The position numbers and the translations under genes are program-made. The notes below the pieces were generated by a model that saw nothing but the letters and a program-made list of their open reading frames with translations, made no database searches and was not told the origin of the DNA. From Anisodus tanguticus (Eukaryota; Streptophyta; Magnoliopsida; Solanales; Solanaceae), in contig CM067556.1 in NCBI GenBank assembly GCA_034509755.1, positions 11,307,501-11,371,500 of the forward strand: DNA of 64,000 nt, written 5' to 3'. Of this stretch, positions 12,054-23,535 are shown piece after piece; positions within the stretch are counted from its first letter, which is position 1; each line of letters starts with the position of its first letter.

Positions 12054-12214
12054 TGATAGAATATTATCATATTTTGTATATCTTTTATATTAGGTAAATT
12101 TATAATTTGATTGTAATTAAGAAGATTAGTTATCTAGTTTGTAGCCATGTAATTGTGTAACACTATATATATTATACACAATAATCAATGAAAATTAGGG
12201 AACATATTACTTTA
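12054..12214 (+). repeat. 3' LTR of Copia-1
   Basis: Begins tgatagaatattatcat and ends attacttta, followed by the duplicated target GTTTG. Confidence 0.9.
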
Positions 12215-12219
12215 GTTTG

Positions 12220-12710
12220 ATCTTCTACTTTCTTTCTATTTTTTCACAATCATGTGTGTGAAAGTACTTATTTGAAATCATATTTTACTGTCGAACTCTA
12301 TCATTTTGTTATTTTAAATATTCAAATATTGGAAAAGGATGTATTATAAGTTACCGTGCGGGCAAATTTCCTAGTATAGTAATATGTTCGACCAAAAACT
12401 TCTGATAGGATGCATTCTCTTCTAATAAATTCCACAAAGCAACACATTTTTTATTTATAAAACTAAAAGTTCCATACAACTATATAGCTTACACTTTTTA
12501 AACAGAGTCGTTTAGTTCATTGGGTAGTATAAACCATTATTTGTGTTTTGGCTAGGGGCACGGAGGAGTTGGAAGGTACATAGCTTAAAACCAGAAATGC
12601 AGATAACTAATAGGAAAAAGATAATGAATTGAATCATTCAACTATATTATAGACCTTTTATGCCAAATACCCCAGGAAAACCATAATTGGATGGTGAACG
12701 TTGCACTAAA
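12220..12710. other. Intergenic, nothing recognised
   Basis: AT-rich sequence with no supported gene. It presumably contains the 3' UTR of the small minus-strand gene that ends at 12711. Confidence 0.5.
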
Positions 12711-13150
12711 TCAACTGGTCATAGCATAATAAAATTCATCTTCAGTGGAAGCACAATGAAGTTGGTTAAAGGAAACACTTTCTCTTGAACAATGAATCGC
12801 AAGGTTTTCAAATTTACAAGCACCAGAATTGAATTCTTTCTTCTTAATAACTACTGTCACCAAATTGAACACTTTCCAGGTTAGTAAACGTTTGGGGGTA
12901 GGGGGGGGAATTAGCAATCTACTGAAATACCCAATTTCTACAGTCTTGTATATGGAGAACAGAGTAAAAGGGCATTACCTTTGTGGCCGATTCTCAAATT
13001 CTTGGGGAAATTAGGTACCCTGCGAGTGTTAAGGTTTGGCGAAGACAGAGAATTACAAGAAGATGAAAAGGGGTGAGTAAAAATCGAAGTAGCGGTGTGG
13101 AAGTTTGAAGTATCAGCTGGGACTGTTAGCAAGTAGTGAGCAAATGCCAT
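12711..13150 (-). CDS. Possible small two-exon protein with plastid-transit-like N-terminus
   Basis: Not recognised as a known family. Exon 1 (12979-13150) starts MAFAHYLLTVPADTSNFHTA and continues with a Ser/Thr/Asn-rich, acid-poor stretch ending NLRIGHK, like a chloroplast transit peptide. A GT donor (aaag/gtaatg) fits an AG acceptor at 12854-12855 (gtgacag). Exon 2 (12711-12853) continues VVIKKKEFNSGACKFENLAI and ends DEFYYAMTS, stop. The junction keeps frame, giving 104 residues. The gene could be the 5' remnant of a longer gene, or have more exons downstream that I did not see. Function is unknown; the transit peptide is an inference from composition. Confidence 0.4.
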
Positions 13151-13884
13151 GGATGAGTGTTTTTTCTGGGTATTGGACTCAACTCAACTATGGAGATTTT
13201 ATGAAGGTGGCTTCCAGAATATAGTAATATACAGGATGACAAGGACTATATATCATGATTTTGATTTTTGAGTCTGTCCCTTTTCACAATTAATTGGAAA
13301 ATAAATTCAGAAAAATAATTTTAAAACAAAATTCCAAGATAAGAAACGCTTACAGATAGATGCCACTTTTAGGAGTTTTGTTATATTCTCGAAATTATTT
13401 TTATCAACGGCTCTTTTCATTTTCGTTTTCTTGGTGTAAGATTTCGTAGCGAGGGGCGGATTACGGGGTGGATAGGGGTTCACCGAACACGTGTTCCGTA
13501 AAAAAATAAAGTATATATGTAGATTTAGATTTAGATTTAGATTTTTTGTGAATATTTTGAATAAATATAAAAGATTAGCTCAAATAGTTTAGGGTGTTTA
13601 AAATTATCTTCGACATCTAGTTCGATTCTTAAGGATAATATTTTAGTTTTTATTATTTTATAAAATTATGAATCAGTCACTATTTATATCTATATTTTAT
13701 TTGTTGATCAAAGTCTATTCTAACGATAATCATAGTATTTACGTCTTTGAGAAAGCGACATAAATAGTTTACAATTTCGAGACTCTTCTTTTGTCTTAAT
13801 ATCAACATTGTACTTACATTTTTAGCCTGATATTTTTGTTGAATTAAATAATTTTAAGTTTAACAGTTAGGAATAAAAATTAAA
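13151..13884. other. Intergenic with short (GATTTA)n repeat
   Basis: AT-rich. A GATTTA microsatellite lies at about 13521-13546. The segment around 13445-13510 (ggggcggattacggggtgga) resembles dispersed repeat ends, but no TIR pair was found. Confidence 0.5.
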
Positions 13885-13889
13885 GTATA

Positions 13890-14080
13890 TGATAGAATTC
13901 ATGAAAGTCTTTTATTCATAACATGAATTCTTATAAAGCAATAACAAGATAATAAAATAATATTATTCTTGAGAGCTAAAAGTGCAAGTAAAAGAAAAGC
14001 AAGTAAAACCCTTTATATAGGGTCTATTACATGGGATACAAATATGTTTTTCCAATGTGGGACAAAAGCAAATGCTAATA
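13890..14080 (-). repeat. 3' LTR of Copia-2
   Basis: 191 bp, nearly identical to 18591-18781. It follows the purine tract on the minus strand. Confidence 0.9.
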
Positions 14081-14148
14081 TCTCCTCTCAAACTCGCGAT
14101 GGTGTAGACGAAGCATCGAGAGTTTGCCAAGAAAGAACCGGTGACGCT

Positions 14149-17100
14149 TTAAGGTATGCGCCTTTGTGAAGAAATGCGCAAGTTGCATCGAAGATGAGAC
14201 AAATGGCAAGGATAGAGTGCGCTCACGAAGATGATATCGAATAATATGACAATCAATCTCAATATGCTTGGTACGTTCATGAAAGACTGTGTTGTGCGCA
14301 ATCGAATAGAACTCTTATTATCACAATACATCGGTGTTGGTGAAGAAAGACAGACACCCGTATCAACCAATAACCGACGTAACCATACAATCTCACACGT
14401 AGTAAAAGCCATAGCACGATACTCGCCTCGGTTGAAGAGCGAGAAACCACATCTTGTTTCTTACTTTTCCATGAGATGAGTGAATCTCAAAAAAATACAC
14501 AATAACCGGTAGTTGATTTTCGATCGGTTAGGTCACCACCAATCTGCATCGAGAAAATGCACTAAGCTCCAGGATGAGGTCGATGGAAACAAGAGACTCG
14601 ATAAATCGTTCCTCGAAGATAGCGAAGAATACGCATAACTGCGGCCCATGTACGGATGTAGGAGAGTAAACAAACGGCGACAATGTGAACGAGCATATGC
14701 AATGTCGGGGCGAGTAATGGTGAGGTACACCGGACTCCCTACAAGCCGAACGATATAAAGTGGGATCGGGAAGAGGATCCCCGTCGATAGGTGTATATCG
14801 AACATTAACCTCGAGAGAGAGTCAACTATACGAGTATCGTGAGACGGGCCCGCTCAAGAATATCTGCGTAGTATACTTAGGGCGAGAGAGCGGATATCCC
14901 TTCTCGAATAAGCTACCTCAATGCCTAAAAAGTAACGTAGATGACCTAAATCTTTCATCTCAAAACGGCGAGATAAAGTAGATTTTAGGTTTGCAATACC
15001 ATCAATATCATCACCCGTAATGATCATGTCATCAACATACAACAAAAGCAAAATACAACCTGCAGGGGGATGATTTAACAAATAACGCCGAATCATGAAA
15101 GTGGAAATAAACCCAAGAGATGATACTACGGTGGAGAACTTGTCGAACCAAGCTCTTGGAGCTTGTTTGAGACCATACGAGCTTTCTTAAGCACACACAC
15201 TTGTCCTGGACTATGTGAAACACCATGTGGAGGGACCATGTAGATTTCTTCTTGAAGATCCCCATTTAAAAAAGCATTTTTAACATCCATTTGTGAAATA
15301 TGCCAATGACGAACAGAGGCCACTGCAATAAGAACCCTGGACAGGATGTCATCTTTGCAACGGGTGCAAAAGTCTCTTCATAATCCATACCATATTCTTG
15401 AGCAAAACCCTTTGCAACCAAACGAGCTTTATATCGCTCAATAGAACCATCGACTTTGTCTTAATCTTGTACACCCATCGAGAACCAATAGTTTTCTTAC
15501 CGGTCGGTAGAGAAACCAAATCCCAAGTACCGCTTTTGTTCAAAGCAACCGGTTTCCCATTCATAGCCTCTTGCCAAAGAGGATCACGAGCCTCGAGTAG
15601 GATGTAGGCTCGCGAGAGAGAATTAATAGAAACTAGAAAGGAAGCGAATGATGGAGCATAGCAAGAATAATCAAAATCGGATACACGAGTAGATCGCGAG
15701 TGCGTTTAGGATAGCGAGGTGGATCGGATCTGCAACCACAAGAGGTTCGAAATAGGCGTAGGAGGGGGCCGAGTATCAAAATCATGGGACTGCCGAAGAA
15801 AGGCGAGAAGGAACGGATGATATAGATGTAGAATCGGATGGACAATCGACATCAAAGGGATCAATATCAATAAGGTCGATTTTGTCATACCATGTGAGGT
15901 AGGTGGGATGGAAAAGAAAGGAACATGCTCAATAAAGGAAACATTACGAGACACATACAATTTTCCGAAAGCTGGATCATGACAACGATAACCTTTACGC
16001 CCAACCCCATATCCAAGAAAAACACAAATGGCGACACGAGAAGATAACTTAGTACGCTCTGCGTGTGGACGTAGAACAAAACATGTAGAACCAAAAACTC
16101 TCAAATGGGAATATAGTGGGGTGTGACCAAATAGTCTAGCATACGGAGAAATACCAAAATTATGAGAGGTAGGGATCCTATTAATAAGATAAACGGATGT
16201 AAGGACAGAACTTCTCCCCAAAATTCACTAGGTACACTAGCGGACAAAAGCATGGATCTAGTTGTCTCAACAATATGCCTATGTTTTCTCTCGGCTACCC
16301 CATTTTGTTGTGGTGTATCGGTACAAGAAGACGATGTATTGTACCATCGGCTTTGAAAATACCGAAAGATCCCCACTAGTATATTCACCTCCTAAATCGG
16401 CCCGAAAACATTTAATAATGGCGAGAATGTTGAGTTTTCACATAGGCTTGAAACTCAACATAAGTATGAACAAAACCGAGCGTCTTTTCAACAAATAAAC
16501 CCAACAATGACGAGTATAATCATCATAAAGGAAACATAATATCCGGAGCCACCCTTAGTAGGGATAGGTGCGGCCCCCAAACATCTGAATGAACTAGATC
16601 AAATGGTGCGAGAAGAAGTAGAAGTACTAAGATTAAAAGGCAAAGCGAGAAAATTTTCCAAGTTTACATCCACTACAATCGAAATATCATCGGATTGTAA
16701 ATCACCAAGAACACCGTATTACACATAAAACGCAGGCGAGAACCCGATACATGACCAAGTCTAGAGTGCCACAAATAAAACTTCGAAGAGGAATGTGTTA
16801 AATGAAAAGAAGACAGTTAACGAGCATAGTTGCTTTGCATGAGTAGGAAGATGCGGCTCATCCAAAACATATAGACCTCTCCCCTTTCTACGCCCGTCCC
16901 AATCACTCTCTTGGATTTTAGATCCTGCACATAATAAGAATTAGGGAAGAGTCCAATAAAACATCCGAGTCACATATTTGACCAGCGAAGCAAGATTTAT
17001 ATGTAATTTTGGAATGCAATAAACATCGGTAATGATATAGTGGATGTATGAATGGTGCCAATGCTGTCAATGGCATAGGTGTGCCATCGGCGATCACAAC

Positions 17101-17400
17101 GAAGTGGAAGGGGAGTCGAAGACATAGATACAAAGACGGAAGAATCGGGAGACATATGATTACCGGCTCCGAGTCCAAGATCCAAGAAGGCGAAATGATA
17201 CCGAACCAATAGATGGTGATGAGCGGAAGGAACAGAAAGAGCATAAGACGAGAATTCTGTTGAAACTGTTGGAAGGCGAGAACTTCGAAATTGGTCACTA
17301 CGAGATCGATCTTGTGACTCACGCGAGAGCTACGAAGCCGGGTGATCAAGAGAGGGCACAAAGGCGGCCGAGTCGGTGGATACAAGTTCGGAATTGACCC
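14149..17400 (-). pseudogene. Copia-2 pol: protease, integrase, reverse transcriptase, RNase H
   Basis: Read on the minus strand the domains appear in Copia order. A protease region lies near 17170, where the WILDS of the active site is followed by a frameshift. Integrase lies at 15706-16390 (TPQQNGVAERKHRHIVE, then HLRVFGSTCFV and ICVFLGYG). RT lies at 14854-15560 ([40 protein letters not shown], then LLLLYVDDMIITGDD with an intact catalytic YVDD). RNase H lies at 14149-14480. Frames change every 100-300 bp. Many breaks coincide with a CG where conserved motifs need CAG or CTG, for example 14424, 15178, 15451 and 17170. Confidence 0.85.
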
Positions 17401-17429
17401 CGAGAATATGGCTTCACGTTGAGAAGGCT

Positions 17430-18374
17430 TCGTCCTTGTCCCGAATGTGGAGGCTTAGAACCCGACGTCTTCCGTAGCTCGGGACATTGATTCTTCCGGT
17501 GTCCCGGTTTCTTACAATAATTACAATTACCTACGATAGATGTTCTATCTTTGGTGTGTAGGAGGCTGCAAGGACCGGTGTAGACGAAGGAGTCGCCGGT
17601 ACAAAAGTAGAAGCCTTATGTACCCCTTTTAGAGTCTTCAAACATGTTTCTTCACCATAAGTTCATTTACCACATCTTCAACAGATGGTAAGGGTTTGCG
17701 GTGCAATAAGCACGAACGGCAATTCTCAAATTCGACCGAAGACCCATCAATAGGCCGAACAAGACGATCTTCATCTCTCGCATTTTATATAAGCATCGCA
17801 TGCTTGCAATTCATGGGATTCTGTCATAGCTAATCGATCCCACAAAGTGGTCATTGCACGAGAAATAATCTTGAATGCCCAAGTCATTTTGTACTAGTGC
17901 ACGAATTTCATATTGTAATCGATATTTAACGAAAAAATTATTACGCACAAACAATCTTGACAAATAATCCCAAATCTCTTTAGCAGCTTTTGAACTTAGC
18001 CAATTGAACACCAATTCTTTGTTCAACGAGTTATTAATCCAAGTAATAATCTTTGAATTATTGGTCTCCCAAGTCCTAAATAATTCATCAAAATTTTCAT
18101 CTCCAATTTTAGGACATTTGGTTTTTCCGGACATATAATCCCAAAGCCCTTTTCCCTTCGAAAAATTTACCATGACATAGCTCCAATAGGAATAATTTTT
18201 TCCATCTAACCTAACACCAATAGTTTGCAAAGAATCATCACCTCCACCATTATGAATTTTAAACAGAAAATCCCAAATAACAAGCAGCAATCCCAAATAA
18301 CAAGCAGCAATCCCAAATAACAAGCAGCAATCCCAAGCAACAAAATAATAAAAAAAAAGGGCAGATCTCACCAA
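17430..18374 (-). pseudogene. Copia-2 gag remnant with zinc knuckle
   Basis: The frame 17811-18374 contains IGVRLDGKNYSYWSYVMVNF and FNWLSSKAAKEIWDYLSRLF, typical of Copia gag. The zinc knuckle CNYCKKPGHRKNQC (CX2CX4HX4C) is visible at about 17487-17531 in another frame. No single frame spans gag. Confidence 0.8.
18271..18340. repeat. Three perfect 20-bp tandem repeats in Copia-2 leader
   Basis: The unit tcccaaataacaagcagcaa occurs three times in a row (18271-18330), followed by a partial copy. It lies in the 5' leader/gag start of Copia-2. Confidence 0.9.
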
Positions 18375-18590
18375 TCAAATGCGGAAGCCAAAAAGACGAA
18401 ACTCAGATGTGGAAGCCAAGATCAGAACGAGCACGAGCAGCCAAAACGAGCACGAGCTTCCAAAACAAGCCAAAAAAATTTTTAAGCGATACCGGGGCGT
18501 CTTGCGCATACGAACCCCAACTAACTCACCGCGAAGTTGAATCCACGATCGAGCTAAAAATATTAACTTGTGCTCTTGGCTCTGATACCA

Positions 18591-18781
18591 TGATAGAATT
18601 CATGAAAGTCTTTTATTCATAACATGAATTCTTACAAAGCAATAACAAGATAATAAAATAATATTATTCTTGAGAGCTAAAAGTGCAAGTAAAAGAAAAG
18701 CAAGTAAAGCCCTTTATATAGGGCCTATTACATGGGATACAAATATGTTTTTCCAATGTGGGACAAAAGCAAATGCTAATA
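18591..18781 (-). repeat. 5' LTR of Copia-2
   Basis: 191 bp, adjacent to the primer binding site. It is followed by the target duplication at 18782-18786. Confidence 0.9.
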
Positions 18782-18782
18782 G

Positions 18783-19052
18783 TATACTCCTCCTATTTAA
18801 AATTATTTGTCGTGATTTTTAAAATAATTATCTCAAATTATTTATTATTTTATAAATGCATGATAAATTATTATATTTTTTTATTTTACCCTTAGTAGTA
18901 GTTGTTTTTTGAAGACTACAAACATCTAAATTATAAAGTAAATATTTAATAAAGAAATATTATATCTTAAGACATAAATAAGTATAAATAATTAAAATTT
19001 CTCTTAATAAATAATTTCTAAAAGGGAAACACGACAAGCAATTTACCGAGGA
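18783..19052. mobile_element. Stowaway-like MITE
   Basis: The left end tactcctcctatttaaaatt with ttgtcgtg has an inverted partner on the right (cacgacaagcaatttaccga). It is AT-rich, about 270 bp, without an ORF. The Copia-2 target duplication lies right at its left edge, so Copia-2 inserted at the MITE boundary. Confidence 0.55.
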
Positions 19053-19339
19053 AATTTTACATATTACTTAATTATTAAAATAATAGGGTAATTTTCACTT
19101 ACGACTTCGTTAGATGTAGAAAGTAGCAACTAATCCTTTGAGGTTTTGAAAGTGAGACTACTTTAATTTAAGGTAAAAGGTAATGCGACATCATGGTCAT
19201 TTGATGCTAAAAAACAAAGGATTATTTTGAAAAAGGTATCCTATAAATTTTAAAAAGTCAAGCTTCACTTAATTTGAGACTTGTGTATTTCTCTTACATC
19301 ATAACTCATAAGTCATAGTAGGAAAAATTCCTAATAATA

Positions 19340-19520
19340 ATACTCTCGTTGGTCAATTTTACTTATCATGGTTACTACAACTAATTAGTCTAAAATACTT
19401 GTCATTTTATGAAATTGAGATAAGATTAATTATTATTTTCACCTTTAATCTTAAATTATCCTTTAAGAAGGAGAGTCCAAAGGCTAACAGATATATGTAC
19501 AATGTACCAGAGGGAGTAGT
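19340..19520. mobile_element. Stowaway-like MITE
   Basis: Left end tactctcgttggtcaatttt; right end ccagagggagtagta, partly inverted relative to the left. About 180 bp, AT-rich, no ORF. The ends are diverged. Confidence 0.45.
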
Positions 19521-19838
19521 AACAAATCAGTCACTAATCTTCCATATTCATGTGTTCCGTTATTTACATTAAAACATTATCTTTAATGCTGTGTTCTTTA
19601 TGCCACTTGTGGTAAGATTATCTCATTATTTTGTCCATTCCCTTTTTTTCTTAGCAACAATGACATTTGAAACAACTGATCAATTCTTCCATTGCAATCA
19701 ATAAATTGAAACTAAGATAATAGTATAATATAGGAAGTAATTAGACAACCCATTTTCCTGGATCATCCTATTAGAATTATACAGATATATCAAATTGCTA
19801 ATTAAGTAGAAGTAATTAACCAACAAGGTAGCAATTAC

Positions 19839-21350
19839 TTAGTTTACTACCCTGCAATCTTTTCTAACTTCTTGACCTCCTGTAAGGCTACTCATCTTAA
19901 TCATGGAATTTGAAAAAGCCTTATGGAAAGCTGCTTTTGATGTAGCAAACTTATAAACTAAGCTCTTCGTTTTCGGATTGGTGAGCAAAGCGTGATCCGA
20001 AGATAACAAACTCTTCTTTTGGAGAATTAGCCTGTAATGAGTATTATCAAAAGTTGTTGGGGATGGATCATTGCTTATTCCTGCATTTTTTGCTCTGTTT
20101 TTCAGTGGACATTTTCCCTTTAAGCTTGCTGCAAAGGATGGACGTAGCGTAGGATCGATGTCATGTGTGGCGTTGAAGTTGTATATACGGTTCATAAATG
20201 ATGAGCAATGGGTAAAACCTAGAGTGTGTGCACCTGCCAAAGAGAATATATGGTCGTCAATGGTAAGTTGGATGACCATTTAAGAAATTAACTGCTGAAA
20301 ATTTTGGGACGTTATTGTTATGCTGACCTAAGAGAGCGACCAAGTCATCTAATGATAGACCTCTCAGACGAAAGTTTTGTTGGAGTTGAGAAATGTTGAA
20401 TGTAGGCTTTGGCAGTAGTGTTGTTTCACTGGCTCTTGATACTCGCCCGTCTTTTCTTCCTTTAGGCACGTCCCAGTAAGGTCCGCCTGACTGAAAATCC
20501 AACTTCAATTAGCTTGTAGACTAGAATATAGTACTGATAATTAGTGGCCGAGACATGATTTTCATCTGAGGGTCCATCATATAATACGTATACATTAAGA
20601 AAAATCTTGTATCTTGAATCTACAGTGTGATTTTCATCAAAGGGTTCCGTGCCTCTAGTTCCCCCCTGCTTATATCATTATTACCACTGTTCTTTCAGCG
20701 TTGATAGTCTTAATTTTGAGTCTCTACTAGTACTTAACATTTTTAATGGAATTTGGACTTTGTTAACATTTGTACCATATATCTGCATTTTTCATTCAGT
20801 ACATATGTTATATGTTTTCTTTGTCCTTTTTCATAGCAGGGGATATATACTTACTAACACAACTGCATCTCTTGCAGCAAAGGCTAAAATATCAGCACAA
20901 GAGACTACGCCAGGACATACAGCTTCGACTGCTCTCTTCGCGCCATCAATAACGTAGAATCCGTGCATAGAACCATTAGGGGGAGAGTCCTTTTCTGCAG
21001 TGTTTGTCCCCTTGGAGCTCAACAAAATTGAAGCATCACAGCCCTTCAAGAAAAGTAGAACAGAGGAAGTAAGTATAACTAATATGCTTAGCAATATCAT
21101 GGGAATTTTCTTAAGACAAACATAGAAGAAAATGTTTTTTGTGTACCCGTAAGAAACAATCATGGAAATGCATCCTTAGAAGTGTTGCAGGCACTGTTCT
21201 GTCTTTCTTTGCTTCCTCCTTAACAACTTTCATGACTGTGTCTTCAACTTGAGGACATGTTTTTGCATAGTAATCTGAACTAAGTGCATTCCCTTGAGAG
21301 TATATGGAGAAAAAAAGAAATGTGCTCAACAATGGAACAAAGTATGCCAT
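19839..21350 (-). CDS. PER64: Class III peroxidase, PER64-like, gene 1
   Basis: Secreted haem peroxidase (EC 1.11.1.7) that oxidises phenolic substrates with H2O2 in the cell wall; Arabidopsis PER64 acts at the Casparian strip. The four exons are 21147-21350, 20855-21043, 20328-20490 and 19839-20233, with GT-AG borders, giving 316 residues. The signal peptide is [20 protein letters not shown]. Visible motifs are the distal-haem region [53 protein letters not shown] and the proximal histidine in [10 protein letters not shown]. All eight structural cysteines are present (TC, DC, GC, VC, SC, HC, KC, DC). The frame extends upstream of ATG 21350 without another ATG. The family serine before GAHTLG is leucine here (LVALLGAHTLG). 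It is a tandem partner of the gene at 24992-26406. Confidence 0.92.
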
Positions 21351-21363
21351 TGGAAAGCTATTC

Positions 21364-21451
21364 AAGAGTAACTATGTTATGGCTTATGTTATGTGACAAT
21401 TACAAAGCAGACTAAAGAGTAACTATGTTATGGCTTATGTTATGTGACAAC
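21364..21451. repeat. 50-bp-period duplication in the PER64-like gene 1 leader
   Basis: About 35 bp (gagtaactatgttatggctt and the following bases to tgtgacaa) is present twice, at 21365-21399 and 21416-21450, immediately upstream of the peroxidase start codon. The two copies are virtually identical. Confidence 0.9.
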
Positions 21452-21459
21452 TACAATGC

Positions 21460-21470
21460 TTACTTATAGG
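21460..21470 (-). promoter_or_regulatory. Candidate TATA box of PER64-like gene 1
   Basis: Minus strand reads CCTATAAGTA, about 112 bp before the ATG at 21350. Its position is similar to the candidate TATA box of the tandem copy (26501-26508). Confidence 0.45.
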
Positions 21471-22279
21471 GAGAGGGCCTAAGCTTTGTGATTATTCTTT
21501 GATTTGTAGATTTGAAATGATCAGCTTGAATAGTAAATTTACTGGCATGCATGTTTGTCATAGATAGTGGAGTGTTTTCTAAGCATCTCTAATTACTAGA
21601 AAATTTTTGTTGTTACTTTTTGTCTGTCCAGCAGAAATTCAGCTTTATGCCTTGTGAAACTTTCAAAAGGTTACTGATTGTGAGCAGACATTGGGTAACT
21701 ATGGTAGTTAAGATTTGAAATTTATGAAACAAAATGTCATTATGCATGTAGTTATGAATTTGTAATGCAGGTCTCATTTTGGTAATTAGGTAAATTGTCT
21801 AGTTGTCAGCATTGGTCATTTCGATTTGAGAAATATGCTACCTAGTAGAGTAAGTAGCCAAGTAAAGACCACTTCACGCATGGCTTTCTATTAATGTAAA
21901 GCATAATACCTATTTGTCTATTTGCAATGATAACACATGATTATGATTTGATCTTGCTGTTTATCTAATTGATGATTACTCCACCACCACATCCATCCTG
22001 TCAACCCCCATGCCCCACTGGCCAGAGCCTTCCACGTAAAACCAAAATGTCAAAAAGTGACAGGGAATAACTTTTTGCTTTTTTTCCTTAATTTACCTCG
22101 TAAAGATCTCTTGAGTAATTACTATACATTCAATCAGTCTCGTGATAGAAGGATTTTTTTCTAGTAAAATAATGTACTAGATTACCTTGGGCTCCCAATG
22201 ATTTAGTTATAAACAGGATTTACTTCCTTCTCTTCATCCCAACTAAGCAAGATTTAGTTGCTCTTGCTCTGCATCGGAG
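21471..22279. other. Upstream region of PER64-like gene 1
   Basis: AT-rich promoter-side sequence. No further gene recognised. Confidence 0.5.
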
Positions 22280-22284
22280 GGATG

Positions 22285-23530
22285 TGTTGGGAGATTTTTC
22301 TCTTTATGGTACTTTATAAAGCAGTACGGAAAGTATTTAACTATTACAAGTATTCGAAAGGATAAACAAAGATTCAATAATATTTTCGACTAGAAATCTG
22401 AAAATTACAATATAACAACAAAAAAAGCCGAAATTACGATTTTGTTGAAAGACCGAAAAATGGAAGCGGTTTATCTTGAGTCGAGTGTGGCACTCTGTCC
22501 TTAAGACAATATTGCCCCGTATGTATCATTTATACGTCCTGGACAATTTGTCTCCCAAGATAAAACAGCAATGGAACCCTTGAGCAAAGGAAACTCAAGA
22601 GCTACCGTGAAGAATATTGAGTAACGAAATGATGCTTGGAAGTTGTAGGAAGAAAAGTATTTCGGTTGTGTATTTTCGTGCACTGTTTTTCTGCATATGT
22701 TTATGTATTTTCGTGCATATGTCTTAGTTCTCAACAATGGTGTAATGGGGTGTTTATATAGGAGAGGGAGGGGCATTTATCTTGCTGAAAAGCGCCTCCA
22801 TAATAGCCAAATAATGGCCATTATGGAGGTAGTAAAGTCACCAACATAAATGGGAGAAAGACCAATTGTTTTGGCCATTATAGGAGGAGTAATTCAGCCA
22901 AAATAAATGGCTGAATTGAGTGCTTGGCATTTATGTTTTTGACCGTCGAAATTCGATTTTCTCGGAAACTTCGGGGACCAAACTCGTACATCTTGAAACT
23001 TCAGGGATCAAACTGTACTTCTGGCAAAGTTTTCTGGCCCAAAAAGATAATATCGGAAGACCCACAGCCCACAGCCCGTGACCCGTGACCCGTGACCCGT
23101 GACCCGTGAACCCGAGAACCCGGAACTCGGAACCGGACCGGACGGGCGGGCGGCGGCGGCGCGCGTGTGGTCTTTCCTCGAACCGAAGCACATCTAGGTC
23201 CTCCCTCCTTTAAAACACATGGGATACCCCTTGGGGTCCCAAACCCCAAACCAATTTCGAATCTTATATACACAACAATTCTTTCTTCCTCTACCGATGA
23301 GGGAGAATTACACACAATACCACACTTTCCATGCTTCAAACACCTTACTTCGTGAACCAATATCTCTTTCATTTCTCAATGAAATTTGACGATTCTTGGC
23401 CCTACGGTTATCTACGTACTTAGTAGATCATGCATGTGTGAAGAACCGGATTCTCCAACATACGTTACACTAGTTTTTAAGCCGTTAAAGTTGGTCGGTC
23501 GCAACTCCCGCCAATGGCAAATTTCCAACA
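22285..23530. mobile_element. Solo LTR of an LTR retrotransposon
   Basis: It begins TGTTGG and ends CCAACA, and is flanked by a perfect 5-bp duplication GGATG (22280-22284 and 23531-23535). It is 1246 bp long and no internal element sequence is present, which indicates recombination between two LTRs. It includes a GC-rich stretch (about 23070-23170) containing five 7-bp cccgtga copies. A relative lies at 41477-42245 (shared aatggctgaatt, ccaatatctctttca and terminal aaatttccaaca). The 123-residue minus-strand ORF at 23001-23372 is not a gene. Confidence 0.85.
23075..23109. repeat. 7-bp tandem repeat in solo LTR
   Basis: Five consecutive copies of cccgtga, followed by related cccgaga and cccgga words. 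Confidence 0.9.
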
Positions 23531-23535
23531 GGATG

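Larger units (their letters stand above)
9812..12214 (+). mobile_element. Copia-1: internally deleted Ty1/Copia element
   Basis: The element is bounded by LTRs 9812-9976 and 12054-12214 and by a perfect 5-bp duplication, GTTTG (9807-9811 and 12215-12219). The primer binding site, tggtatcagaagcc, follows the 5' LTR, and a polypurine stretch (actgcgggggcg) precedes the 3' LTR. At 2.4 kb it is half the size of a complete Copia. Protease, integrase and most of RT are deleted, and gag is joined directly to RT. A mitochondrial fragment sits in the RT/RNase H part. LTR ends are TG..TA. Confidence 0.9.
13890..18781 (-). mobile_element. Copia-2: full-structure Ty1/Copia element
   Basis: Two 191-bp LTRs (13890-14080 and 18591-18781) enclose a 4.5 kb interior on the minus strand. 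The target duplication GTATA is perfect (13885-13889 and 18782-18786). The PBS (minus tggtatcagagc, 18579-18590) and a purine tract (minus gagaggaga, 14081-14089) are in place. The LTRs differ at only 3 sites (about 1.6%), so the insertion looks young. Despite that, the interior from about 14.1 to 17.8 kb has a dense load of small indels, mostly at CAG/CTG triplets. In element orientation the LTR begins TA and ends CA. Confidence 0.92.

Noticed and set aside
21351..21365. Longer N-terminus for PER64-like gene 1 starting at 21365
   Set aside because: The codon there is TTG, not ATG; the first ATG is at 21350 and gives a proper signal peptide.
23001..23372. 123-codon minus-strand ORF, Arg/Gly-rich
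   Set aside because: It lies inside the solo LTR and crosses a 7-bp tandem repeat; composition follows the GC-rich repeat.
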